From assembly GCF_025244685.1 (NCBI RefSeq), contig NZ_CP104202.1, forward strand, positions 1,936,471 to 2,000,470: 64,000 nucleotides of DNA, given 5' to 3'. A program made the translations under genes and the position numbers. The notes under the pieces were generated by a model. That model made no database searches, was not told the origin of the DNA, and saw only the letters and a list, made by a program, of their open reading frames with translations. Below, one piece after another: positions 40,106 through 51,374 of the stretch; the stretch's first letter is position 1, and each line of letters begins with the position of its first letter. This stretch comes from Chlorobaculum sp. MV4-Y. Lineage in GTDB: Bacteria > Bacteroidota > Chlorobiia > Chlorobiales > Chlorobiaceae.

Positions 40106-40191
40106 CTCAGTGCGCTTTTCTGGGTGTTTATTGAACTTATGTTTGAATATAACTAATAAGCTGGGGTAGAGATGGCGCGCAGGGGTATAAA

Positions 40192-40231
40192 CAAAAAGGA
40201 AGCGCCGCACACTCAAGCACTTCCTTTTTTT
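40192..40231. terminator. Terminator repeat copy 1 after META gene
   Basis: AAAAAGGAAG...CTTCCTTTTTTT stem with a loop containing CGCCGC, about 65 bases past the META gene. It is nearly identical to copy 2 at 40838-40878. Confidence 0.7.
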
Positions 40232-40297
40232 AGACTTTGCGATCAGGAGACACAAAGAACAGCCAACCGCCGCCGGAGGTTCCCCGCTACGCCCGCA

Positions 40298-40735
40298 TCA
40301 TCGGGACGAAATTGCCATGAAGCGCAGCACCTCGTGTCCCGCGCGGTCATACATCGTCAGCCGGCGACCTCTGACGATATAGCTGCTGCTCTTGCGAAGC
40401 GCACTGATAAACGCCCGTTCCCGCGACATCACCCCCGGCTGGCACATCATTTTTGATGATGCAATAGCGCCGAAACGGATGCTGCCCGGCGACTGAATAA
40501 ACGAACCACTGATCTGGTTACAGCCGCCCGAGCCAACCATTTTGCCCGACGAGTACAGGATAATATGCATGTCCTGCCGCTGCCCGCGGATAAACTCCGC
40601 ATCCTGACCATCGATCTTCTCAACCCTCCACCACGTCCTGAACAGCTTCGGCGTATCGGCATCCGGCTGCGTCGAGTATTGAGGCGAACAGGCGGTAAGC
40701 GCGGCAAGGAGAACGATGAAGAAGTATCGGATCAT
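40298..40735 (-). CDS. META-domain lipoprotein (HslJ-like)
   Basis: With the ATG at 40735 the product is 145 residues and has a short signal and lipobox, LLAALTAC (Cys about 15). The META fold follows: FRTWWRVEKIDGQDA, ILYSSGKMVGSGGCNQISGSF (the SGxGGCNxxxG signature), then KMMCQPGVMSRERAFISALRKS. META/HslJ proteins are outer-membrane or periplasmic lipoproteins of unclear function, often stress-related. Conserved Cys residues in GGCNQ and MMCQP could pair. It is framed by two nearly identical terminators. Confidence 0.85.
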   Translation of the reverse strand: MIRYFFIVLLAALTACSPQYSTQPDADTPKLFRTWWRVEKIDGQDAEFIRGQRQDMHIILYSSGKMVGSGGCNQISGSFIQSPGSIRFGAIASSKMMCQPGVMSRERAFISALRKSSSYIVRGRRLTMYDRAGHEVLRFMAISSR

Positions 40736-40837
40736 GACGGCAGAAGTTTGTTCGGGAGGAGAGTTCTGGTTTCCAAAGTAATATAAACAATACAAGGGGA
40801 AGATAACGGTGTAAGGGCAGACGGCAGGGGAATAAAA

Positions 40838-40878
40838 CAAAAAAGGAAGCGCCGCGTACTCAAGCACTTCCTTTTTTT
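40838..40878 (-). terminator. tRNA-Asn terminator, repeat copy 2
   Basis: On the minus strand the stem GGAAG...CTTCC with A/T flanks and long T-runs on both sides lies immediately after the tRNA CCA end. It differs from copy 1 at only a few positions. Confidence 0.75.
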
Positions 40879-40879
40879 G

Positions 40880-40954
<75 letters not shown>

Positions 40955-41121
40955 ATGCGACCCTTCCTGATCAAAGAGATGCAAATATAAGGCTGCGCGT
41001 CAAAATTCCAAACTCGCAAAGATATTTTTAATAATTTTTCCGTCTGACTGGCGGGTTCTGGCTTTTCTTTTTCGAATATTATTTTTGTACATTGATGCTC
41101 TTTTATGGAAAAGAGGTGGCT

Positions 41122-41652
41122 ATGTCCAAAGAAAAAGCGCTGATCGAAATTCGTCTTGCGGGTCTTTCACAGGGAACGCACGAGTTCGATTTCACCTGCA
41201 ACGCAACTGATTTTGCCGATCCGGCTCTCGCAGAGACTGGATTTTCAAGGGACGTCTCAATCAATGTAAGCGTCGAAAAGCTGGATGACGAGATGGTCGT
41301 CACCCTGAATACTTCGGCGACAGCCAATCTGACCTGCGATCTGTGCCTTGCACCGATCAGTTCCGAGCTGAAAGGTTCGTATCGGATTTATTATGGCTAC
41401 GAACAGGCTGGCGAGCCGCAGGAAGAACGTGACGAGGAGTATCGGCTCATCGACAGGAACACACTCGCGCTTGATCTGACCGAGGATGTCCGCGAGACAC
41501 TGCTGCTCTCCGTTCCCATGAAAGTCACCTGCAAGGACAATCCCGATTGCCGGGTGTTCCATCAGGAAGAATTGAGCGAACCGGGCGAAGACAATCTGCC
41601 CGACAGCGACTGGCAGGAGTCGCTCGAAAAACTGAAAAACAAGTATCGTTAA
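41122..41652 (+). CDS. YceD/DUF177 protein
   Basis: The ATG at 41122 follows AGAGGTGG and gives 176 residues. It shows the DUF177/YceD pattern, with NLTCDLCLAPISSEL carrying the CxxC pair near residue 70, and is encoded directly upstream of rpmF, the nearly universal arrangement. YceD is linked to 23S rRNA accumulation or processing. First gene of the rpmF-plsX-fab unit. Confidence 0.88.
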   Translation: MSKEKALIEIRLAGLSQGTHEFDFTCNATDFADPALAETGFSRDVSINVSVEKLDDEMVVTLNTSATANLTCDLCLAPISSELKGSYRIYYGYEQAGEPQEERDEEYRLIDRNTLALDLTEDVRETLLLSVPMKVTCKDNPDCRVFHQEELSEPGEDNLPDSDWQESLEKLKNKYR

Positions 41653-41677
41653 CCGTTGATTCTAAACTGAATAGATT

Positions 41678-41869
41678 ATGGCCAACCCGAAAGCCAAGAT
41701 GTCCAAGTCCAGAAGGGACAAAAGGAGAGCACAGTTCAACGCCCGCACCAAGGCTGCCGTCACGGTTGTCTGCCCGAACTGCGGTGAACCGACTCTTCCG
41801 CATCGCGCCTGCCGTCACTGCGGTCACTACAAAGGCCGTCAGGTCACCGGCAAGAGCGTCGTCGCGTAA
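41678..41869 (+). CDS. rpmF: 50S ribosomal protein L32
   Basis: A 63-residue basic protein starting [20 protein letters not shown], with the zinc-knuckle CPNCG and CRHCG near residues 32 and 45. This is the Cys-containing form of L32. It lies 25 bases after yceD and 30 bases before plsX. Confidence 0.97.
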   Translation: MANPKAKMSKSRRDKRRAQFNARTKAAVTVVCPNCGEPTLPHRACRHCGHYKGRQVTGKSVVA

Positions 41870-41899
41870 GCAGTTTCAAGTAAACAAGACAGCACCGCC

Positions 41900-42919
41900 A
41901 TGTTGACCATTGTCGTGGATGCCATGGGTGGCGACAATGCACCTGCCTGCGTTGTTGAGGGGGTGATCGATGCCCTAAGGGAGAGCGGAAACCGCTTTGA
42001 AATCCTGCTCATCGGGCAGGAGGAAAAGGTCACCCCGCTTCTGCAACAGTATGATACCGGAGCCCTCAAGCTCCGCTTCGTGCACGCACCCGAGGTCATA
42101 ACCATGGAGGATGTTCCTGCCACCGCCGTCAAGGCGAAGCAGGAGTCGTCACTTGTCCGCGGCCTGAAGCTCTGCAAGTCGAAAGAAGCAGATGCCTTCG
42201 TGAGCGCGGGAAACACCGGCGCGATGATGGCGGCTTCACTGTTCGTCCTCGGTCGCCTTCCCGGCGTGCTGCGCCCGACCATCTACGCCTACTTCCCAAG
42301 ACTCGGCGAGGGCCTTACCAACATCGTCGATGTCGGCGCGAACGTGGATTGCAAGCCGGAAAATCTGGTGCAGTTCGCCGAGATGCTGACGATCTACCAG
42401 CGTTACGCAGCCAAAATCGAAAATCCTGTGGTCGGCCTGCTCAACATCGGAGAGGAGGAGGGTAAAGGCCCTGACTACCTCAAGCAGGCATGGAAAATGT
42501 TGCAGGAGGCGCACGAGGAGCAGAAAATCAACTTCATCGGCAACATCGAGGGTCACGATATTCTGGCAGGCAAAGCCACCATCGTCGTCTGCGACGGCCT
42601 GGTCGGCAACACCATTCTCAAGTTCGGCGAGAGTATTCCGCACTTTCTTGGTGCGCTCTTCAAGCCAGCACTCGAAAAGCTGGTCATGGCGGGCAAGCTC
42701 GACCAAAGCTCTGCGGCGCTTGCAGGCCAGGCGTTCAAGGGGATATTTGAACCCTTCGATGTCGAAAAGTTCGGCGGCGTGCCGTTCCTTGGCGTCGATG
42801 GCATTTCGATCGTTGGCCATGGGCGTTCCTCATCACGCGCCATCAAGAACATGATCTACATGGCGGAGCACATGATCGAACAGCGCGTCAACGAACGCAT
42901 TGCGGAAATGCTCGCCTGA
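41900..42919 (+). CDS. plsX: Phosphate acyltransferase PlsX
   Basis: The 339-residue enzyme makes acyl-phosphate from acyl-ACP, the entry to phospholipid synthesis. [12 protein letters not shown] at the N-terminus, [25 protein letters not shown] and the C-terminal [15 protein letters not shown] are all typical. Length is standard. Part of the rpmF-plsX-fabHDG cluster. Confidence 0.97.
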   Translation: MLTIVVDAMGGDNAPACVVEGVIDALRESGNRFEILLIGQEEKVTPLLQQYDTGALKLRFVHAPEVITMEDVPATAVKAKQESSLVRGLKLCKSKEADAFVSAGNTGAMMAASLFVLGRLPGVLRPTIYAYFPRLGEGLTNIVDVGANVDCKPENLVQFAEMLTIYQRYAAKIENPVVGLLNIGEEEGKGPDYLKQAWKMLQEAHEEQKINFIGNIEGHDILAGKATIVVCDGLVGNTILKFGESIPHFLGALFKPALEKLVMAGKLDQSSAALAGQAFKGIFEPFDVEKFGGVPFLGVDGISIVGHGRSSSRAIKNMIYMAEHMIEQRVNERIAEMLA

Positions 42920-43051
42920 CGACTTGAATTCTTTCATGCAAACCCTGATGCCCCGGGGCGCCTATCCGCCTCTGTCCATTGCGATTGACCGAAAAGACCG
43001 GCTCCGATATAACTTCGCATTTTCCGTTCGCTTATCAAGAGAACCCACAAT

Positions 43052-44041
43052 ATGAAAGCAGCCATAACGACGACCGCCAAGTACCTGCCTGAAGAGGTGA
43101 TGTCCAATAAGGACCTCGAACGGATTCTTGATACCAACGACGAGTGGATAACGACCCGTACCGGCATCAAGGAGCGAAGAATTCTCCGGGATCCGAAGAA
43201 GGCCACGTCATACATGTGCACCGAGGTTGCCCGGCAGTTGCTTGAAAAGCGGGGCATCTCCGCCGATGAGATCGACCTGATCATCGTGGCAACCATGTCT
43301 CCCGACATGATCTTTCCATCGACGGCATGTCTGGTGCAGGGCAATATCCAGGCAAAAAACGCTTGGGGCTTCGACCTTTCCGCCGCATGCTCGGGCTTTC
43401 TCTATGGCCTCTACACCGGCGCACAGTTTATCGAGTCGGGCAACTGCAAGAAGGTGATGGTGATCGGCGCGGACAAGATGTCCTCCATCCTCGACTACAC
43501 CGACCGCTCAACGGCGATTCTGTTTGGCGACGGCGCGGGCGGCGTCATTCTCGAAGCTGCGAGTGAAGAGGGGTACGGCGTGCTCGATGCCCGTCTCTAC
43601 TCCGACGGCCTCAACGGCCGCAACCATCTCTTGATGCCAGGTGGCGGAAGCCTTCATCCGGCCTCGCATGAAACGGTTGACAAGCACATGCACTTCATCC
43701 AGCAGGATGGCAAGCAGGTCTTCAAGGCGGCTGTCATGGCGATGGCTGATGTGGCCGAAGAGATCATGCAGCGCAACAATCTGGCCGCGGAAACCATCGA
43801 CTGGCTTGTACCACACCAGGCCAACCAGCGTATCATTCACGCCACCGCCGAGCGTATGGGCATCACCGAGGAGAAGGTGATGATGAACATCGCGCACTAC
43901 GGCAACACCACGGCCGGCACGGTACCGATCTGCCTCGCCGAGCTGGACGAGCAAGGCAAACTGCACAAAGGCTCGAACCTCGTGCTGGTGAGCTTCGGAG
44001 CCGGCTACACCTGGGGCGGCGTTTACGTCCGCTGGCAGTAA
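43052..44041 (+). CDS. fabH: 3-oxoacyl-ACP synthase III (FabH)
   Basis: The 329-residue enzyme starts fatty acid synthesis by condensing an acyl-CoA with malonyl-ACP. The catalytic Cys is in [15 protein letters not shown] (about residue 113), His in [12 protein letters not shown] and Asn in [11 protein letters not shown]: the full Cys-His-Asn triad. 132 bases separate it from plsX, so an internal promoter is possible; GAGAACC precedes the ATG. Confidence 0.96.
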   Translation: MKAAITTTAKYLPEEVMSNKDLERILDTNDEWITTRTGIKERRILRDPKKATSYMCTEVARQLLEKRGISADEIDLIIVATMSPDMIFPSTACLVQGNIQAKNAWGFDLSAACSGFLYGLYTGAQFIESGNCKKVMVIGADKMSSILDYTDRSTAILFGDGAGGVILEAASEEGYGVLDARLYSDGLNGRNHLLMPGGGSLHPASHETVDKHMHFIQQDGKQVFKAAVMAMADVAEEIMQRNNLAAETIDWLVPHQANQRIIHATAERMGITEEKVMMNIAHYGNTTAGTVPICLAELDEQGKLHKGSNLVLVSFGAGYTWGGVYVRWQ

Positions 44042-44069
44042 GCCAAACCATTCAAAGGAATTACAGGAT

Positions 44070-44987
44070 ATGAAAGCATTTGTTTTTCCCGGACAGGGTT
44101 CGCAGTACTGCGGCATGGGCCGCGATCTGTACGAACGATTCCCGGAGGCGAAAGCGCTGATGGACCGGGCCGACGCCATTCTCGGCTATTCGATCACCAA
44201 CGTCATGTTCAACGGTAGTGAGGATGAGCTGAAGCAGACCCGCTACACCCAGCTCGCCATCTTCCTGCACAGCTACGCGGCAGCGACGCTTCTCGGGCGC
44301 GACGATGTCGCTATGACGGCAGGGCACAGCCTTGGCGAGTACACGGCGCTCTGTTTCGCAGGCGCGATCTCCTTTGAGGATTCGGTGCGGCTCGTGGCCA
44401 AACGCGGCGAACTGATGCAGAACGCCGGACAGCAGAACCCCGGCACGATGGCCGCCGTCATCGGCATGGCTGACGACGCGCTCGACGCACTCCTGCAGGA
44501 GGCGGGAAGCGCGGGCATCGTGCAGGCGGCGAACTTCAACTCGCCCGGCCAGGTCGTCATCTCCGGCGACATCGATGCAGTACGGAAAGCGGTCGAACTC
44601 GCTCCGTCAAAGGGTGCGAGAATGGCCAAAGCGCTGGTCGTCTCGGGTGCATTCCACTCGCCACTGATGAAACCAGCCGAAAAGGAGCTCGCCGAAACGC
44701 TCGACACCATCGCGATCTGCGATGCGGAAATTCCGGTCTGCATGAACGTGGTGGCAAAGCCGGTCACATCGGCAGCGGAAATCCGCGCGAACCTCATCAG
44801 CCAGCTCACCAGCTCGGTGCTCTGGAGCCAGTCGGTTCAGGCGATGGTTGACGCGGGTATCACCGAATTTGTCGAAGTCGGCCCCCAGAAGGTGCTTCAA
44901 GGCCTCATTAAAAGAATCAGCAAATCAGCTGTGTGCGCGGGAGTCGATACCGCCGACCAGGTGGATGCGATGCGCAATCCTGCCTAA
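44070..44987 (+). CDS. fabD: Malonyl-CoA:ACP transacylase
   Basis: The 305-residue acyltransferase carries [12 protein letters not shown] near the start, the nucleophile [10 protein letters not shown] (Ser about 89) and the active His in [13 protein letters not shown]. It loads malonyl groups on ACP. AAGGAA precedes the ATG; 28 bases after fabH. Confidence 0.96.
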   Translation: MKAFVFPGQGSQYCGMGRDLYERFPEAKALMDRADAILGYSITNVMFNGSEDELKQTRYTQLAIFLHSYAAATLLGRDDVAMTAGHSLGEYTALCFAGAISFEDSVRLVAKRGELMQNAGQQNPGTMAAVIGMADDALDALLQEAGSAGIVQAANFNSPGQVVISGDIDAVRKAVELAPSKGARMAKALVVSGAFHSPLMKPAEKELAETLDTIAICDAEIPVCMNVVAKPVTSAAEIRANLISQLTSSVLWSQSVQAMVDAGITEFVEVGPQKVLQGLIKRISKSAVCAGVDTADQVDAMRNPA

Positions 44988-45013
44988 CCATAGAAAAACG
45001 CAAAGAAACGATT

Positions 45014-45757
45014 ATGACCATGTTCACAGGTAAAACCGCCATCATCACCGGCGCGGCGCGAGGAATCGGCCAGTCGATCGCCCTTGATCTGGCGGCCAAA
45101 GGCGCTGATCTTGTCATCGGCGACGTCAAGGCGGAGTGGCTGACAGAAACCGATGAGGCGCTCAAACAGCTCGGCGCGAAAGTGAGCTGCAAGGAGCTCG
45201 ATGTCACCAATACCGACGCCTGCCAGAAGGTGTTCGACGAAGTAGCTAAAGAGAATGGTCGCATCGACATTCTGGTCAACAATGCCGGCATCACCCGCGA
45301 CGGCCTCCTGATGCGCATGAGCGAAGAGGACTGGGACGCCGTGCTGACAGTGAACCTCAAGGGCGTTTTCAACTGCACCAAGGCGGTCACGCGCGTCATG
45401 ATGAAGCAGCGTTCCGGCTCGATCATCAACATCGCCTCGATTATCGGCCTCATGGGCAATGCCGGCCAGGCCAATTACGCGGCCTCAAAAGGCGGCGTCA
45501 TCGCCTTCACCAAATCGATTGCCAGGGAGCTGGCTTCGCGCAATGTGCGGGTCAACGCTATCGCCCCCGGCTTCATTTCATCGAAAATGACCGACGCCCT
45601 CTCCGAAGAGGTTCGCCAGAAGATGCTTGAAGCCATTCCGCTCGGTGTTTTCGGAACGCCCCAGCATGTTGCCGACGCGGTGGCATTTCTCGCCAGCGAC
45701 CAGTCAGCCTACATCACCGGTCAGGTGCTGAGCGTCAACGGCGGCATGTACATGTAA
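45014..45757 (+). CDS. fabG: 3-oxoacyl-ACP reductase FabG
   Basis: The 247-residue classical SDR performs the NADPH-dependent ketoreduction of fatty acid elongation. [19 protein letters not shown] (cofactor), [14 protein letters not shown], Ser in [11 protein letters not shown], and the active site [14 protein letters not shown] are intact. The C-terminal [14 protein letters not shown] is the usual ending. I use the ATG at 45014, 27 bases past fabD. Confidence 0.95.
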   Translation: MTMFTGKTAIITGAARGIGQSIALDLAAKGADLVIGDVKAEWLTETDEALKQLGAKVSCKELDVTNTDACQKVFDEVAKENGRIDILVNNAGITRDGLLMRMSEEDWDAVLTVNLKGVFNCTKAVTRVMMKQRSGSIINIASIIGLMGNAGQANYAASKGGVIAFTKSIARELASRNVRVNAIAPGFISSKMTDALSEEVRQKMLEAIPLGVFGTPQHVADAVAFLASDQSAYITGQVLSVNGGMYM

Positions 45758-45821
45758 CCGTAACCTGTTGAGAATCGGAGACTTGGCGTAACCGGGCCGG
45801 TCCGGAAAGTTTCCGGTTCTC

Positions 45822-45859
45822 CAGCCGAAGCATAGCTTTGCCTGGCTGCTTTTTCTTTT
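45822..45859 (+). terminator. Possible terminator before acpP
   Basis: CAGCC...GGCTG with an inner AAGC/GCTT pairing is followed by CTTTTTCTTTT. A TTGCCT (45838) and TATTAA (45861) 17 bases apart could form the acpP promoter in the same place. Confidence 0.5.
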
Positions 45860-45917
45860 ATATTAACGAACTTGCTTTTTTTAATCGTTTCCAACCACAA
45901 ACCCGGAGAACAGTGCC

Positions 45918-46157
45918 ATGAGCGCAGCCGAAATCAAAGATAAAGTGTACGATATCATCGTCAGCAAGATGGGTGTCAACAAGGATCAGATCAAGCCGGA
46001 ATCGAAGTTTGCCGATGACCTCGGTGCCGATTCGCTCGACACGGTCGAACTGATCATGGAGCTCGAAAACGAGTTCGGTGTCCAGATTCCTGATGAAGAT
46101 GCCGAGAAGATCGGTACCGTACAGCAGGCCATTGACTACATCGTCAACAAAAAGTAA
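45918..46157 (+). CDS. acpP: Acyl carrier protein
   Basis: The 79-residue ACP has the phosphopantetheine site [15 protein letters not shown] with Ser about 38, and the acidic helices typical of the family. It carries growing acyl chains for FabH/F/G. GGAGA precedes the ATG. Confidence 0.98.
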   Translation: MSAAEIKDKVYDIIVSKMGVNKDQIKPESKFADDLGADSLDTVELIMELENEFGVQIPDEDAEKIGTVQQAIDYIVNKK

Positions 46158-46220
46158 GCAAAAGGCATTCTCTTCGGGCAGGGCGCGTCCCTGCCTGAAA
46201 CCAACGTAAAATCTGAACAG

Positions 46221-47474
<1,254 letters not shown>

Positions 47475-47491
47475 CCGGAAGTGGCTCGACG

Positions 47492-48313
47492 ATGGCGCTC
47501 CTGTGGCAAAAACTGATGTCACTCCCGTTCCTTTGTTCAGAAGCGTCCGATGGTGCCTCTGGCACCCCGGACGCTAACCTGCTTCTCGATCCTCAAACGG
47601 CAACGCACCTCGAACGACTCACCGGGCGCAAGTGCAATCGCCTGATCTACCGCACCGCCCTGACGCATCGCTCCGTGCTGCACGACCACCACAGCGGAGA
47701 GCATAAACCAGAATCGAACCAGCGGCTCGAATTTCTCGGCGACGCGGTGCTCGACCTCTTGATCTCCGAACACCTCTTCAAGCAGTTTCCCGGAAGCGAC
47801 GAGGGGCACCTGTCGAGCAACCGGGCAAAGATCGTCAACCGGAAATCACTTGCGGCATTCGCCCGTGAACTGGAACTTGGCAAGCACCTCATCATCGGTG
47901 AATCCGCCGACAAACAGAAGATACGCACGAGCGAATCGGCGCTTGCCGACGCCATCGAGGCGCTGGTCGGTGCCATCTACCTCGACCAGGGACTTGCCGG
48001 AGCCGAGCGTTTCATCACGAACCACGTCATCGCAAGGGTCGATCTGCACAAGCTTGTGGAGTCAGAGTACAACTACAAAAGCCGCCTGATCGAGTACACC
48101 CAGTCGCGCCAGCTTCCACCGCCGCTTTATACGGTCATCGCCGAAGAGGGAGCGGAGCACGAAAAGACGTTCGTCGTCGAGGTTTCCTGCAACGGCCAGC
48201 CGCTCGGCAAGGGAACCGCGCCAAGAAAAAAAGATGCCGAACAGCTCGCCGCCAGAGAGGCCATGATCGTGCTCGACAGCCAAAACCCGTTCACACCTGT
48301 TGCGGAATCCTGA
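47492..48313 (+). CDS. rnc: Ribonuclease III
   Basis: The 273-residue dsRNA endonuclease shows the signature NQRLEFLGDAVLDLLIS (about 71-87, with the metal-binding Glu/Asp), ALADAIEALVGAIYLD (about 150-165, second Asp/Glu pair) and a C-terminal dsRNA-binding domain ending KKDAEQLAAREAMIVL. It has an N-terminal extension of about 40 residues compared with E. coli. It processes rRNA precursors. Overlaps the next open frame only if that uses its upstream TTG. Confidence 0.95.
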   Translation: MALLWQKLMSLPFLCSEASDGASGTPDANLLLDPQTATHLERLTGRKCNRLIYRTALTHRSVLHDHHSGEHKPESNQRLEFLGDAVLDLLISEHLFKQFPGSDEGHLSSNRAKIVNRKSLAAFARELELGKHLIIGESADKQKIRTSESALADAIEALVGAIYLDQGLAGAERFITNHVIARVDLHKLVESEYNYKSRLIEYTQSRQLPPPLYTVIAEEGAEHEKTFVVEVSCNGQPLGKGTAPRKKDAEQLAAREAMIVLDSQNPFTPVAES

Positions 48314-48329
48314 AACAGTGCATTCGCCC

Positions 48330-49049
48330 ATGTCATTCTATTCGAAATTCTCGGAATACTACGAGCGGGTATTCCCGTTCAGGGAGGAGGTCTGGCGTTT
48401 TCTGAAGGAGTATGCCGGAAGTGCCGGTAATCCGCTGCTCGACGTGGGATGCGGGCCGGGGCATTACTGCGGGCGGTTTGCTGCTGATGGGTTCAAGCCA
48501 CTCGGCATTGATCTCGACGAAGCGATGATCACCGAAGCGAAGCAACGCTATCCCGAAGCTGCATTCCGCTGCCTCGACATGCGGCGGGTCGATGAGATTG
48601 GAACGCAATTCGACTGCATCTGGTCAATCGGCAACGTCATGGCGCATCTGCCTGCCGACGAGCTCGCCCCGTTCATCTCGAAAATCCACAAACTGCTCAA
48701 GCCGGGCGGCCACTGGCTCATGCAGGTCATGAACTGGGACGTCCTCACGGGATTGACGAAATACGATTTCCCGGTGCGCACCATCGAGGCTAACGGCTCA
48801 AAAGCCACCTTCCAGCGCCGCTATTCCTCGATTACGCCTGAGTCGTTGCAGTTTTCTTTCTCGCTTCGGAATGAAAATACGGTACTGTTCGAAGAAGCCG
48901 TGACACTCTATCCGGTTGGAGTGGATCGCTATCGGGCGTTGCACGAAGAAGCCGGATTCCAGTGCAAGGGGATATTTTCGGATTTCAGCGGGAGTCCGTT
49001 GAAGAGTGTGTCCGGCACGGGGTTGGTGCTGGTGTTCAAAAAGGGGTAA
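48330..49049 (+). CDS. SAM-dependent methyltransferase (class I)
   Basis: With the ATG at 48330 the protein is 239 residues. Motif I LLDVGCGPGHYCGRFAADG is at about 36-54, the acidic LGIDLDEAMI follows, then IWSIGNVMAHLP and LLKPGGHWLMQVMN. This is the Methyltransf_11/25 type acting on a small molecule; substrate unknown. It follows rnc by 16 bases and may be the last gene of the fab-rnc transcript. Confidence 0.82.
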   Translation: MSFYSKFSEYYERVFPFREEVWRFLKEYAGSAGNPLLDVGCGPGHYCGRFAADGFKPLGIDLDEAMITEAKQRYPEAAFRCLDMRRVDEIGTQFDCIWSIGNVMAHLPADELAPFISKIHKLLKPGGHWLMQVMNWDVLTGLTKYDFPVRTIEANGSKATFQRRYSSITPESLQFSFSLRNENTVLFEEAVTLYPVGVDRYRALHEEAGFQCKGIFSDFSGSPLKSVSGTGLVLVFKKG

Positions 49050-49087
49050 AAAGCTACGTTGTTGTTGAAAAATACTTATTTGTATTC

Positions 49088-49234
49088 ATGACCAACTCGA
49101 TGAAAGCGATGCCTGGAAGAACCATCGGCTATGTGCGGGCGGTGGCCGAGATCGGCCTGAGTAACCGGACCGACAACCTGATGCGCTGCGTGCAACTCAA
49201 CAAAAAGGTTTACAACGTGTTTCTCCGGGGATAA
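49088..49234 (+). CDS. Very small hypothetical protein (48 residues)
   Basis: A short frame beginning MTNSMKAMPGRTIGYVRAVA, ending with LNKKVYNVFLRG. No Shine-Dalgarno and no recognised domain; it might be a remnant. An 18-base palindrome follows 17 bases later. Weak support. Confidence 0.3.
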   Translation: MTNSMKAMPGRTIGYVRAVAEIGLSNRTDNLMRCVQLNKKVYNVFLRG

Positions 49235-49727
49235 CTACGCCCAAACGTCGCTGAAAACCGGTTTTCAGGTGCAATGATGCCCATGAACAGGCTGTTTTTA
49301 GGTCAGAATAGCGCTGCTTCAGTGATTGCATGACTGAGAATATTTCAAATCACCCTTTTTAGACGTGCCCTGAAAGGGAAGCTTAAGCATTAATTATCTA
49401 GGCCAAATCGATCATTCGATGAGCAGTGCCTGCACTTTGCGGCAACCATCGAGAATGAATTGGACAAAAACACGGTTTTCGTGATTTTGCTAAATGATGT
49501 GATACGGGGTACTGTAAATACCGCAATACTGCTTGACGAGAACCATTTGAGTTCAGAAGGCTCGCACCACCAAAATCTCCCCCCATCACCCTCTTTACAC
49601 GCGCCCCAAAATGCGTATATTGCAAACCTTCCGGTCAGCGTGAACGACCGGGAACATCGTTAATCCATGCAGGTTGCGGCGCTTTGCGCTGGCAATGACC
49701 TGAACGCCTCTCAATCAAGGCCCGTCC
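49235..49727. other. Region without supported genes before gcvPB
   Basis: About 490 bases. Short open frames on either strand look like chance. It contains the perfect palindrome CTGAAAACCGGTTTTCAG (49251-49268), likely linked to the end of the preceding transcript. The gcvPB promoter should lie in the last 100 bases. Confidence 0.45.
49251..49268. repeat. Perfect 18-base palindrome
   Basis: CTGAAAACCGGTTTTCAG reads the same on both strands. It could be a transcription-factor site or a small hairpin; no T-run follows. Confidence 0.55.
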
Positions 49728-51188
49728 ATGAAAGAACAACTGATCTTTGACCTTTCCCGCAGCGGTCGCAAGGGCTACTGCCTCTCCCCGCTCGACGTTG
49801 ACGAACGTCCGGCGAATGAACTGCTGCCCTCGAAATTCCTGCGCAAGGAACCGGCTGAACTGCCGGAGATGCCGGAGAGCGAGGTGGTGCGCCACTTCGT
49901 GCGCCTCTCGAACCTCAACTACCACGTTGACAAAAACATGTATCCGCTCGGGAGCTGTACCATGAAGTACAATCCCAAGATCAACGACTACACCTGCGAG
50001 CTGCCGGGCTTCGCCTCGATGCACCCGATGCAGCCGGAATCGACCGCGCAGGGGGCGTTGCAGCTCATGTATGAGCTGGCGGAGATGCTCAAGGAGATTG
50101 CGGGCATGAAGGCGGTGACGCTGCAACCGGCGGCAGGCGCGCATGGCGAGCTGACAGGCATTCTGCTCATCAAGAAGTATCACGAAAAGCTCGGCAACAA
50201 GCGCCACAAGCTGCTGGTGGTCGATTCGGCACACGGCACCAACCCGGCTTCGGCGGCGCTTGGCGGCTACGAGTGCGTGTCCGTAAAATGCGACGCTTCG
50301 GGCTGCACCGACATGGCCGATCTCCGCGCCAAGCTCGACGGCGAGGTGGCGGCGCTGATGCTCACCAATCCGAACACAGTCGGCATTTTCGAGAAGCAGA
50401 TGCCCGAAATCGAAAAGCTGGTACACGGCAACAGCAGCCTGCTCTACATGGACGGCGCGAACATGAACGCCCTGCTCGGCATCACACGCCCCGGCGACAT
50501 GGGCTTCGACGTCATGCACTACAACCTGCACAAAACCTTCTCCGCACCCCACGGCGGCGGCGGCCCCGGCAGCGGCCCGGTCGGCGTCAGCGAGCGGCTC
50601 GTGGAGTTCCTGCCGGTTCCGGTTGTCGAGAAGTACGACGAGAAAGGCCAGACGCGCTACCGCCTGAACGGTGGCAAGCCGGACACAATTGGCCGCATGA
50701 TGAACTTCTACGGCAACTTCTCGGTGCTGGTACGCGCCTATACCTACATCCGGATGCTCGGCGCCGCGGGACTGCGCCGCGTGTCGGAGAACGCCATCAT
50801 CAACGCCAACTACCTGCTCCAGCGGCTCGTCGAGCACTACGCGCTACCCTACCCGCGTCCGGTGATGCACGAGTTCTGCCTGTCGGGCGACCGCCAGAAA
50901 AAAGAGCACGGCGTGCGCACGCTCGACATCGCCAAGCGCCTGCTCGACTACGGCTACCACGCGCCGACGGTTTACTTCCCGCTCATCGTCAGCGAAGCGC
51001 TCATGATCGAGCCAACCGAGACCGAGACCAAGGAGACGCTCGACGCCTTCGCCGACGCCATGGTCGCCATCGCCGAAGAGGCCAAAAACACGCCGGAGGT
51101 GATCCTTGCCGCACCGCAGACCACGCCGGTCAAGCGCCTCGACGAAGCGCAGGCCTCCCGCCAGCTCAACATCTGCTGCTCGCTCTGA
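49728..51188 (+). CDS. gcvPB: Glycine dehydrogenase (decarboxylating) subunit 2
   Basis: The 486-residue product is the C-terminal half of P-protein in the split form of the glycine cleavage system. The PLP lysine is in [19 protein letters not shown] (about 275), with [15 protein letters not shown] near residue 70 and [14 protein letters not shown] near the end. It decarboxylates glycine and passes the aminomethyl group to GcvH. Its partner gcvPA is not in the window. Followed by a strong terminator. Confidence 0.95.
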   Translation: MKEQLIFDLSRSGRKGYCLSPLDVDERPANELLPSKFLRKEPAELPEMPESEVVRHFVRLSNLNYHVDKNMYPLGSCTMKYNPKINDYTCELPGFASMHPMQPESTAQGALQLMYELAEMLKEIAGMKAVTLQPAAGAHGELTGILLIKKYHEKLGNKRHKLLVVDSAHGTNPASAALGGYECVSVKCDASGCTDMADLRAKLDGEVAALMLTNPNTVGIFEKQMPEIEKLVHGNSSLLYMDGANMNALLGITRPGDMGFDVMHYNLHKTFSAPHGGGGPGSGPVGVSERLVEFLPVPVVEKYDEKGQTRYRLNGGKPDTIGRMMNFYGNFSVLVRAYTYIRMLGAAGLRRVSENAIINANYLLQRLVEHYALPYPRPVMHEFCLSGDRQKKEHGVRTLDIAKRLLDYGYHAPTVYFPLIVSEALMIEPTETETKETLDAFADAMVAIAEEAKNTPEVILAAPQTTPVKRLDEAQASRQLNICCSL

Positions 51189-51220
51189 AGCGGCAGTCCG
51201 GCACAAGGCATTTCAAGCTA

Positions 51221-51258
51221 AAGGCTGTTCAGGCAAAACGCCGGAACAGCTTTTTTTT
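51221..51258 (+). terminator. gcvPB terminator
   Basis: The stem GCTGTTC/GAACAGC with an inner GGC/GCC pair is followed by eight T. Confidence 0.9.
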
Positions 51259-51374
51259 GACCAGTCCGATCAGACGAATCAGCCCGATCCCTCTGATCGG
51301 TTTTCAGTCTCCGGATTTTGTTTCATAGATTACCCCCTGAAACACCGAGATTTTCAGCCAGACCAGAACGAATC

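Noticed and set aside
49398-49625. 75-codon minus-strand frame before gcvPB
   Set aside because: No ribosome site, unusual composition and no recognised domain; probably chance.
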